From positions 219,830 to 283,829 of the forward strand of contig JAJFJA010000059.1 of the NCBI GenBank assembly GCA_021774445.1: a stretch of DNA of 64,000 nucleotides, written 5' to 3'. The DNA is from Alphaproteobacteria bacterium (GTDB lineage Bacteria; Pseudomonadota; Alphaproteobacteria; UBA6615). Shown here piece by piece: positions 54,886 to 61,742 of the stretch. The stretch's first letter is position 1; every line of letters starts with the position of its first letter. Position numbers and translations under genes: made by a program. Under the pieces are notes generated by a model that was given only the letters and a program-made list of their open reading frames with translations, did no database searches and had not been told where the DNA came from.

Positions 54886-55036
54886 GGCCCGGACCATCAC
54901 GACCCGCCTAACCAACATCGACGTCGTCGGCATGGACTTGGTCGGAGTAATCCCGTCCCACGACATCGGCGAAACCACCGCCCTCGCCGGCGCCACCATG
55001 ATCGCCTTCTACCTCGGCCTCCAGCAGCGGCGTGTT
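54886..55036 (+). pseudogene. agmatinase gene remnant (C-terminal 50 codons only)
   Basis: Plus-strand reading gives ARTITTRLTNIDVVGMDLVG, then SHDIGETTALAGATMIAFYL, matching the last 50 residues of the intact agmatinase at 48733-49629. No start, N-terminal metal motifs or native stop remain; the TGA position reads GGA and the frame runs on for about 24 codons of unrelated sequence. Conserved Glu in DLVEV is Gly here. About 86% identical to 49474-49623 by hand count. It marks the left flank of the atypical 55-60 kb operon. Confidence 0.85.
54886..55036 (+). repeat. direct repeat copy 2 (agmatinase 3' end)
   Basis: Same orientation as 49474-49623; see that entry. Together they bracket 5.3 kb carrying the deaminase and ExbBD genes. 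Confidence 0.85.
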
Positions 55037-55304
55037 GGGGGAGGTCGATCGGCGCGGGGGTTCTGTCTCGCCGATACCTATCGACGAGTCCAGCCGTACA
55101 GGATATAGTGGATACATCGGACTGGACGCCTATATATGGCCCCATGCCATCGAGCGGAAAAGTCAACGTTATGCCTAGGGAAAACAATCCCCGAGTTGAA
55201 CATGTTCCACAGAGGGTATCCGCTCGCCTGACCGGCTATCCTTCAATGATCGGGATTCTGTCTCAGAGCTCTGTAAATCTCGAGGAGGGGAGCGTTTCGC
55301 GCAA
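55037..55304. other. intergenic left edge of the atypical operon, no gene seen
   Basis: No supported gene. The composition shifts here from GC-rich to mixed sequence, including a TATAGTGGATACATCG and TATATATGG stretch around 55103-55138 that could hold the operon's promoter. No copy of the tRNA-Thr 3' end was found here. GAGGAGGGGAG at about 55280-55292 may be the ribosome-binding site for the next gene, though spacing to its ATG is long. Confidence 0.5.
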
Positions 55305-57344
55305 ATGCTGGACGCTACGTTCGTACATTTGCCAGGAGTCGGAGCCTTAGGTGAAAAGAAGCTCTGGTCCAGGGGCATTCTTACCTGGGACGATCTTTAT
55401 GAGGAGCGTCGAGAGAGGCTACCCCTGCTCGGTCTAATGGGTAGGGAGCACGTCTTTCCAGATCTTGAGGAAAGCTGGCGGGCCCTCGAACGCAAAAACA
55501 GTGAGTACTTCGCACTTGCACTGCCAAGACCTGAGCATTTCCGAATTGCGCTGAGTTTCCCCGAAGAAACGTTGTTCGTTGACATCGAAACGACCGGGCT
55601 GAGCCACTACTACAACGACATCACCGTGATCGGCTTGGCCCGGCAGGGCGAGTACGTCAGCTTTGTGGCGGGAGATAGCCTTGATGAGGCCAAAGATCTC
55701 ATCCGCAACGCGAAATGTATTGTGACCTTCAATGGGACTCTCTTCGATATTCCATTCCTCAAGAAAGAAATGCCAGACATCCAGTTTCCAGCCGCCCATG
55801 TCGATCTAAGATATCTCACGCGACGACTCGGGTGGCAGGGGGGGCAGAAGAGCGTTGAGGAACAGCTCGGTGTTAGCAGACCCAGCGAGCTGGGTGAGCT
55901 AAGGGGAGGTGACGCTCCTGCACTATGGTACGAATACATCGCTGGGCGATCAGAGGCCCTGGACACGTTGGTCCGCTACAACCAAGCCGATTTGCGCGGC
56001 ATGCAAGAAATCCTCGACAAAGCCGTGAACGCATTGATTGAGACTCAGCGCATCAGTTGGGAATGTCCGCCCGAAGCAAAGTTCGCTCGTGCACCGGCCC
56101 AGCCACCCACGCAACATAAGACCAGGGTCTTACCCACGACTGCCGCCAAGCGGCTAGCTGTCTCTGACCTCCTCGGTGACAGCGCACCACGCCGTGTCGT
56201 TGGGATCGACCTCACTGGTTCAGAGAGTCGGCCAAGCGGCTTCTGCGCGCTGGAAGGTCGCAGTGCATTGACCTCGCTCCTTTCAAAAGACGACGAATTG
56301 CTCGAGGGGGTGAGAAAATTCAGACCACACCTGGTATCCATCGACTCGCCTCTTTCCCTCCCAGTCGGCCGCCAATCGCCCTGGGATGATGACCCTGGAC
56401 GTCACAAGTTTGGGATCATGCGGACCTGCGAGCGGATACTGAAACGAAGGGGGGTCAACGTCTACCCAAGTCTGATACCGAGCATGCAAAAATTGACAGC
56501 GCGCGGAATCCGTCTAGCGGAGAGACTTCGCGCAGAGGGTGTGCCGGTGATCGAGTCATATCCGGGAGCCGCTCAGGACATAATGGGCATCCCGCGCAAG
56601 CAAGCAGGCCTCTGCCACCTAAGGCGAGGGCTCGCGAGGTTTGGTCTAACCGGTGCAATCGCCACTGAGGAGGTGTCTCACGACGAGTTGGACGCGGTCA
56701 CGTGCGCGGTTGTAGGCTTGTTCTTCCTCTCGAGGAGATTTGAGGCCCTTGGGAACGCCGACGAAGGATACCTGATTGTGCCTGATCTAAAGAGGAAGGC
56801 TCCAGGCAGCCATCATGTCATCGGTATCAGCGGTTTGATCGCTGCGGGGAAGACCACCGCCGCACGGTATCTCGATAGTAAGGGATACGCGTATGTGCGA
56901 TATAGCCAGGTCATTGAAGCCGAGGCTACAAAGCGTGGTCTGCCAAGAACACGCGAAATACTGCAGCAACTGGGAAAGGAGATACATAGCACCAAGGGCC
57001 AGAAGTGGCTGCTTGATCAGCTGCTAATGCGTCTTGCCGACCTGCCAGACCGCATCGTCGTAGACGGTATGCGGTTCCCCGAAGATCACGCGAATCTGGT
57101 CGAGCGGTTTGGATCGGAGTTCGTCCATGTCCACATAGAAGCGTCTGACAGTGCTCGACGCAGGCGATACCTGTCTATGGGTTATTCGAATGAGGTGTTT
57201 GAAGAAATATCCGTCCATTCAGTAGAAAGTCAGGCGATCAAGCTCACAAAGTTGGCCCACGTCTTGATTGAGAACAACTCGTCTATGGACGCCCTATATG
57301 CAGCCGTGGACCAAGAACAAGCACTAGCAAATTCTGGGGGATGA
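55305..57344 (+). CDS. three-domain protein: DEDD exonuclease-like + DUF429 + P-loop kinase-like
   Basis: A 679-aa fusion I do not know as a described protein. Residues 1-250: HLPGVGALGEKKLWSRGI (hairpin-like) then a DEDD nuclease core with VDIETTG (Asp93/Glu95), FNGTLFDIPFL (Asp148), HVDLRYL and YNQADL (Tyr225/Asp229), as in YprB-like RNase H-fold proteins. Residues 298-480: DUF429 (predicted RNase H-like), with VVGIDLTGS, SIDSPLSLP, NVYPSLIPSMQKLTARG, VIESYPGAAQDI, SHDELDAVTCA. Residues 505-670: P-loop kinase-like, with ISGLIAAGKTTAARYL and RIVVDGMRFPEDHANLVERF, resembling dephospho-CoA or deoxynucleotide kinases. All key residues look intact. The next gene follows after one base. Confidence 0.8.
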   Translation: MLDATFVHLPGVGALGEKKLWSRGILTWDDLYEERRERLPLLGLMGREHVFPDLEESWRALERKNSEYFALALPRPEHFRIALSFPEETLFVDIETTGLSHYYNDITVIGLARQGEYVSFVAGDSLDEAKDLIRNAKCIVTFNGTLFDIPFLKKEMPDIQFPAAHVDLRYLTRRLGWQGGQKSVEEQLGVSRPSELGELRGGDAPALWYEYIAGRSEALDTLVRYNQADLRGMQEILDKAVNALIETQRISWECPPEAKFARAPAQPPTQHKTRVLPTTAAKRLAVSDLLGDSAPRRVVGIDLTGSESRPSGFCALEGRSALTSLLSKDDELLEGVRKFRPHLVSIDSPLSLPVGRQSPWDDDPGRHKFGIMRTCERILKRRGVNVYPSLIPSMQKLTARGIRLAERLRAEGVPVIESYPGAAQDIMGIPRKQAGLCHLRRGLARFGLTGAIATEEVSHDELDAVTCAVVGLFFLSRRFEALGNADEGYLIVPDLKRKAPGSHHVIGISGLIAAGKTTAARYLDSKGYAYVRYSQVIEAEATKRGLPRTREILQQLGKEIHSTKGQKWLLDQLLMRLADLPDRIVVDGMRFPEDHANLVERFGSEFVHVHIEASDSARRRRYLSMGYSNEVFEEISVHSVESQAIKLTKLAHVLIENNSSMDALYAAVDQEQALANSGG

Positions 57345-57345
57345 G

Positions 57346-58395
57346 ATGCCAGTAACCGTTGTTGTCGGGGGGCAGTTTGGGTCTGAGGGGAAAGGTAAGG
57401 TTTCCCACTGGTTTACCCGCGAGGAGAAAGCGGCTGCAGCGATCCGTGTGGGCGGAACCAATTCAGGACACACAGTGGTCGACCCCACCGGTAAAAGGAG
57501 AGTGTTCAGACAGCTGCCCACTGGAGCAATTCTCGACGGCGTTAGTTGCGTGTTACCCGCCGGCGCATACATCGACCCTGACACTCTCCTTTCAGAAGTC
57601 GCAATGATCGACCTTCCGAAGGAGCGGCTCTTTATCGATCCCCTCGCAACCCTTATTGGCGACCGTGAACGCGAGGAGGAGCGCAAGTCTAGGCTCAAGC
57701 AGGAGATCGGCTCGACACTCAGTGGCACAGGAGCTGCGGTTGCACGCCGCATTTCCAGGGACGGTTCCGCGCGGCTGGCTAGGGACGACGATCGGCTGGC
57801 GCCCTTTCTACAGCACACAGTCCCATATCTGCGGCAGTTACTCGACCAGAGGCGACGAATCGTGATTGAGGGTACCCAGGGATACGGCTTATCCCTGCTC
57901 CATTCATCCGACTACCCCAGGGCAACGTCAAGGGACACAACCGCAGCAGCATTTGTAGCAGAGGCTGGACTGAGTCCGCTCGATGTTGATCAAGTCATTC
58001 TGGTTCTGCGCGCATTTCCCATAAGAGTTGCGGGCAATTCCGGTCACCTACCTGAGGAGATCGACTGGTCCACACTGGCGCGAGAAAGCGGATACGCCAG
58101 CCTCACCGAGCGGACCAGCGTCACCAACGCAGTGCGGCGGGTGGCACGATTTGATCCAGGCGTTGTTGTAGCGGCCATCCAAGCCAACCAACCCACGGCC
58201 ATTGTGCTGAACCACGTTGACTATTTTGATGCTACATGCGCGCATGAGCAGAAAATCACAAGAATCGCGATGCGTCATATTCGAGGGATCGAACGCCGGA
58301 TTGGACGAGCGTTCGATTACCTCGGTGTTGGGCCAGACCATCTGGTAGCATGCTCAATCGGCGCACCGTCTAAGTGTCTTAGTCTCGCGGTGTGA
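57346..58395 (+). CDS. short adenylosuccinate-synthetase homologue with PurZ-like Ser13
   Basis: A 349-aa member of the PurA superfamily, much shorter than bacterial PurA (about 430 aa) and similar in length to archaeal PurA and phage PurZ. The P-loop reads GGQFGSEGKGK: the catalytic Asp13 of PurA is Ser13, the change known from PurZ, which joins Asp to dGMP to make 2-aminoadenylosuccinate for Z-DNA. His42 (TNSGHT) is kept. Also EIGSTLSGTGAAVARRISRD, VIEGTQGYGLSL, YPRATSRDTTAAAF, FPIRVAGNSGHLPEE and SVTNAVRRVARFD, where PurA has TTGRRRR-type sequence. Best call is PurZ/PurZ0-like ligase; dGMP use is inferred. The true purA of this organism is presumably elsewhere. Confidence 0.82.
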   Translation: MPVTVVVGGQFGSEGKGKVSHWFTREEKAAAAIRVGGTNSGHTVVDPTGKRRVFRQLPTGAILDGVSCVLPAGAYIDPDTLLSEVAMIDLPKERLFIDPLATLIGDREREEERKSRLKQEIGSTLSGTGAAVARRISRDGSARLARDDDRLAPFLQHTVPYLRQLLDQRRRIVIEGTQGYGLSLLHSSDYPRATSRDTTAAAFVAEAGLSPLDVDQVILVLRAFPIRVAGNSGHLPEEIDWSTLARESGYASLTERTSVTNAVRRVARFDPGVVVAAIQANQPTAIVLNHVDYFDATCAHEQKITRIAMRHIRGIERRIGRAFDYLGVGPDHLVACSIGAPSKCLSLAV

Positions 58396-58414
58396 ACAAG
58401 ACAGCGACCTCAAG

Positions 58415-59431
58415 ATGCCAAACTTAGAGCAATCGCTCGAACGCGAACGTCTTGCTAAAATTCCCTACGTAACCAACGATGCGCATTCAGATAGACAAGG
58501 CGTACTTCTAAGCAACGATATAAAAGCATATATCGACGAATTCAACCTAATCAATCCGTTTTGCTCTGCCAATCTAAAGCCAGCGGGGTACGAGCTCTCC
58601 GTGGGAAACGAATATGTTCTGGGGGGAGACCATCACTATCTCGATTCCGCTGGTGAGGACCAGGAAATCGCAATTCCGCCATTTCAAGTTGCCTTTATCA
58701 AGACGAAGGAGACACTAAACCTTCCCTCATTCCTCATTGGCCGATGGAATCTTAGGGTCCATTGGGCTTACAAAGGATTATTGTGGGTGGGTGCGGCTCA
58801 AGTTGATCCCGGCTACGTTGGGCACCTCTTCTGCCCACTCTATAATCTTGGCCACCAGGTCGTGTACGTGCGCAGAGAAGAGAGGATTGCCCTTATTGAT
58901 TTTGTCAAGACGACGAAGTTTAAGCCGGGAGAATCACAACAATACGTGAGGCCACCGACAAGGCCGACTCTCTCTTCTTTTGGACTAAAAGACCAGAAGA
59001 GCGCTCTTTTCACCGAGATACGAGGCCTGGTAGACGAGTTTGAGAAGAAGATACAAAAACTAGAAAATCAGGTTCGCCTTTTCGGGTCGTTATCGTTCAC
59101 CACATTAGCAATCCTTGTGGCAGCAGGAGCAGCCATAACTGGCTTTAAGGACGTCCCCGCGAACAGTCTGAACGCAGTCGCAATTGTGCTGGCTGCCTTC
59201 GCACTTGTCGCGTGGTTGCTTGAGTTTCTTAGGAACCATCGCACACGGATGTCGGATCGGTTGGAGAGCAAGATCGATGAGATTCGATCCGAATCCTTCT
59301 TCAGGATTGACAGGACCGAAAATGCTCAAGCGACCGCCATCGAAGCACTCAAGTCGCGATTAGATGAGATATCCGGTGCTGTGGACAAAGCGTCGTTGCA
59401 AAAATCGTCACCACCGCACGATGAGGAATGA
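58415..59431 (+). CDS. dCTP deaminase/dUTPase-fold protein without catalytic Glu, fused to coiled coil and two TM helices
   Basis: A 338-aa protein. Residues 28-170 follow the dCTP deaminase/dUTPase pattern: GVLLSNDIKAYID, FCSANLKPAGYELSVGNEY, IPPFQVAFIKTKETLNLP, GAAQVDPGYVGHLFCPLYNLG. The catalytic Glu (E. coli Glu138, LEFYN context) corresponds to Pro141 in CPLYN, and the phosphate loop SSLAR-type reads RWNLRVH, so deamination is unlikely; ligand sensing is more plausible. Residues 200-222 are coiled-coil-like, two hydrophobic helices lie near 225-245 and 252-272, and a second charged helical tail (275-335) follows. Architecture suggests a nucleotide-binding head on a membrane effector. Confidence 0.78.
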   Translation: MPNLEQSLERERLAKIPYVTNDAHSDRQGVLLSNDIKAYIDEFNLINPFCSANLKPAGYELSVGNEYVLGGDHHYLDSAGEDQEIAIPPFQVAFIKTKETLNLPSFLIGRWNLRVHWAYKGLLWVGAAQVDPGYVGHLFCPLYNLGHQVVYVRREERIALIDFVKTTKFKPGESQQYVRPPTRPTLSSFGLKDQKSALFTEIRGLVDEFEKKIQKLENQVRLFGSLSFTTLAILVAAGAAITGFKDVPANSLNAVAIVLAAFALVAWLLEFLRNHRTRMSDRLESKIDEIRSESFFRIDRTENAQATAIEALKSRLDEISGAVDKASLQKSSPPHDEE

Positions 59432-60194
59432 CTATGTCGGTGACATATCCGACTTCGTCAAATTCGGTGTTCTCCGTCGCCTTTTCTTGCAGCAAGAAAT
59501 CAGGCTTGGCGTTGCCTGGTTTCTGAACAAAGATAATGAAGCCACGGCAGACGGAAAAAAGGTCAAATATCTCCACACGGCGTGCGGTCACCGCAACCTC
59601 AAAGATCGCGACCCTGACCTACACAAAAAATTGGCTAGAGTCGTGTTTGGAGGCCGCCGGGACGTTGCTGAACTACAAAGAGCCGAAATCTTACCGGGAG
59701 GAACGAAATTCCATAACGAGCCCATTTCCGTCGCCAACCTGCCAAAAGGAGCCAAAAGTAGTCAGAGGGCGCGACTAGCTCATCGAGAAATTTGGTTCAG
59801 CCGTGCTGTTTTTCAGCTAGCAGAGAGCGATGTTATCTTCGTCGATCCTGACAACGGTATGGAGGTCGGCATAAAGAAGCACCAAGATAAGAGCGCAAAG
59901 TACGTTTTTTTTGACGAACTCCGCAGATTCTACGATCACAAGCAGTCTCTGATCATTATCCAATTTGGACAGCGCCACCGGGGGTCAACACATGACCAAA
60001 TAGTGTGGCGCGTTGGACAATTGCGCACGCGACTGGACCACAGTCATGAAATCTACTCGATCTACTCAGGCTTAGGCGGCTCACGGACCTTATACGTCGT
60101 TCCGTCCGCTCGACATCGAGATTTCCTAAAGCAGCGCTTGGCCCACCTTGGGGACTCTCCGTGGCGTCACGACATCAGAATTGACGAGCACTAA
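59421..60194 (+). CDS. protein of unknown function with VDPDNG motif, last gene of the island operon
   Basis: About 257 aa with start MRNDYVGDISDFVKFGVLRR, overlapping the previous stop by 11 bp; the track start 57 bp upstream lies inside the previous gene. Visible blocks are LGVAWFLNKDNEATADGKKV, ESDVIFVDPDNGMEV, KYVFFDELRRFYDHKQSLIIIQF and RHRGSTHDQIVWRV. I recall widespread hypothetical proteins with this YVGDI..K...LR and DPDNG layout, reminiscent of TcmP-like or methyltransferase-fold proteins, but cannot name the function. Codon use is AT-rich relative to the chromosome. Confidence 0.75.
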   Translation: MRNDYVGDISDFVKFGVLRRLFLQQEIRLGVAWFLNKDNEATADGKKVKYLHTACGHRNLKDRDPDLHKKLARVVFGGRRDVAELQRAEILPGGTKFHNEPISVANLPKGAKSSQRARLAHREIWFSRAVFQLAESDVIFVDPDNGMEVGIKKHQDKSAKYVFFDELRRFYDHKQSLIIIQFGQRHRGSTHDQIVWRVGQLRTRLDHSHEIYSIYSGLGGSRTLYVVPSARHRDFLKQRLAHLGDSPWRHDIRIDEH

Positions 60195-60219
60195 TCCTCA
60201 GCCGATTCGCCCAGAAAAA

Positions 60220-60295
60220 TGGTGCCGCCTGGGTGACTTGAACACCCGACCCCCGCATTACGAATGCGATGCTCTACCAACTGAGCTAAGGCGGC
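60220..60295 (-). tRNA. tRNA-Thr (anticodon CGT)
   Basis: Reverse complement begins GCCGCCTTAGCTCAGTTGGT and folds as a full cloverleaf: 7-bp acceptor stem, D-arm AGCTCAGTTGGTAGAGC, anticodon stem TCGCA/TGCGG around loop TTCGTAA (anticodon CGT, Thr codon ACG), and T-arm GGGTGTTCAAGTCACCC. The CCA end is encoded (60220-60222). Its 3' end faces the low-GC operon, the usual integration side for genomic islands. Confidence 0.97.
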
Positions 60296-60327
60296 ACGGC
60301 GCTACTGATGGGTGAGCGGGTCGGACA

Positions 60328-61740
60328 TTACGGCGATCCTTTATCGGGTGCAAGGGCGACGGTTACGCCCCGCCCGGTCGCCTCGGTCTCGGGCGCCGCG
60401 GCCGCCTCGGCGTGGGCCGGCAGCACCGCGAGCGCCGGTCCCGGCGGCGTATCGGCCCGCGGCGGCACCCGCCAGCCGGTCTCGCCCAAGCTGCCGCAAT
60501 GGCCGCAGACCGCCGACCAACGCGGCGACCGGGCGCCGCAATCGCCGCAGATCCAGCCCGCCCCGGCCCCGGTGCCGGCCGCCTTGTCGAGCCAACCGCG
60601 CACCGCGTCCGGCTTGCCGTCGCCTTCTTCCAGCCGCGCCATCAGGCTGAACAGCCGCGCCGACGGCTCTTCCGCCACCAGCGCCTGCAGCCGCTTGCGC
60701 GCTTCGCCCCACAGGGCGGCGTCGAGCAGCGCTTCGGCCATCGCCAGCCGCGCCTCGAACGCACCGCGATTGCGCGCCGCCAGTTTTTCCAGCACCCCGA
60801 CCCGTTTCAGGGAATCGTCGACGCCGCTGATCTCCAGATAGGCCGCCGCCAAGTCCGGATGGGGCGCCACGGCCCAGCTATCTTCCAATACTTTGCGCGC
60901 CCGCCGGGCGTTGCCCTTTGCGGCCTGCGCGCGCGCCAGCATCACCGCCGCCGGGGTCAGGCCCGGATCCAGCTCATGGGCGCGCCTCGCCTGTTGCAGC
61001 GCCGCTTCCGTCTCCGCGTCGTCCGCCGACTCCCGCGCGCGCTCCATCAGCAGCGCCGCCAACCAGCGTTCGCCCGCGGCCGCCGGCACCGCTTTCCGCC
61101 GCAGCCCCTCCTCCAACGCCAACTGTGCCGACCGCCAGTCGCCGGCACCGCTGCGCAGTTCGATCAGCGTGTCCAGCACCCAGGGCGTACCCGGTCGCAG
61201 GCTGTTCGCCCGCTCTACCAGTTCAAGCGCCCGCGTTTTGTCGCCACTTTTCAGCGCTTGCGTAATCAGCCCGCGCAAACCCAGAAACTCCGTCTCCGGT
61301 TGCTCCAGCATTGCCGTGAAATAACGTTGCGCCGCCGCCTCGTCGCCACCGAGCTGCGCCGATTGGGCCGTCAGCAACTGTGTCAGCGGCCGATCGTCCA
61401 GCAGGCTGTCGGCCTTCTTCGCCTGCCGCCTGGCCTCTTCGATATCGCCGGCGGCGACCGCCACCATACCCAGGGTCAACGCCCGGTAGCCATTGGCCCG
61501 CCGCTGCCCGCGCCGCGCGTCGATCACCCGTCGCGGCACCATGCGGATCGTCCGCCAACTGTTGTAGGTCAGCGCCGTTACCACCGCCAGCAGGAACACC
61601 CCCAAGGTCACGAAGCCGACCGAGGTCTCCACGTGCCAGCCTTGCCAATCGACGACCACCAGGCCCGGCCGCTCGGCCAGCCAGATCGCCACGGCAACGG
61701 CGATCCCGATTTTCACGAACAGCCAGATGGCGCGCCACAT
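60328..61740 (-). CDS. hemY: haem biosynthesis HemY-type TPR membrane protein
   Basis: About 470 aa. Two N-terminal TM helices (LFVKIGIAVAVAIWLAERPG, GFVTLGVFLLAVVTALTY) precede a TPR solenoid (repeats with ALTLGMVAVAAGDIEEARRQA, FLGLRGLITQALKSGDKTRALEL). The C-terminus has a zinc-ribbon-like WICGDCGARSPRWSAVCGHCG. This is the HemY_N/TPR protein of proteobacterial hemCDXY-type clusters, not the protoporphyrinogen oxidase also called HemY; its precise role is unclear. The start MWRAIWLFVKIG at 61740 lies 2 bp after the upstream stop, indicating coupling. Confidence 0.92.
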   Translation of the reverse strand: MWRAIWLFVKIGIAVAVAIWLAERPGLVVVDWQGWHVETSVGFVTLGVFLLAVVTALTYNSWRTIRMVPRRVIDARRGQRRANGYRALTLGMVAVAAGDIEEARRQAKKADSLLDDRPLTQLLTAQSAQLGGDEAAAQRYFTAMLEQPETEFLGLRGLITQALKSGDKTRALELVERANSLRPGTPWVLDTLIELRSGAGDWRSAQLALEEGLRRKAVPAAAGERWLAALLMERARESADDAETEAALQQARRAHELDPGLTPAAVMLARAQAAKGNARRARKVLEDSWAVAPHPDLAAAYLEISGVDDSLKRVGVLEKLAARNRGAFEARLAMAEALLDAALWGEARKRLQALVAEEPSARLFSLMARLEEGDGKPDAVRGWLDKAAGTGAGAGWICGDCGARSPRWSAVCGHCGSLGETGWRVPPRADTPPGPALAVLPAHAEAAAAPETEATGRGVTVALAPDKGSP

Positions 61741-61742
61741 GG

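Larger units (their letters stand above)
55110..60219 (+). other. compositionally distinct four-gene island abutting tRNA-Thr
   Basis: Four plus-strand genes with intergenic distances of 1 bp, 19 bp and an 11-bp overlap, so one operon. Base and codon use differ from both sides (AGG, AGA, ATA and A-runs are common; hand count 26 of 60 GC at 59521-59580 against 45 of 60 at 9841-9900). The right edge meets the 3' end of a minus-strand tRNA-Thr gene; the left edge meets a gene remnant. No integrase, transposase or duplicated tRNA end was seen, so it is a decayed or passively acquired island. Confidence 0.75.

Noticed and set aside
53942-55108. 388-aa plus-strand ORF spanning the ExbB start region and the agmatinase remnant
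   Set aside because: Most of it is antisense to exbB and the small exported protein; only its last part is the agmatinase remnant, which I list as a pseudogene.
55037-55304. Second copy of the tRNA-Thr 3' end as an attachment site
   Set aside because: Visual search of the left edge found no match to the tRNA end sequence.
55108-55350. 80-aa ORF at the island's left edge
   Set aside because: No recognisable content, overlaps the start of the three-domain gene, and its frame has no convincing ribosome-binding site.
55305-60194. Complete phage Z-genome biosynthesis cluster
   Set aside because: Only a PurZ-like gene is visible; no HD-domain DatZ, MazZ or DpoZ polymerase was found, and there are no structural phage genes.
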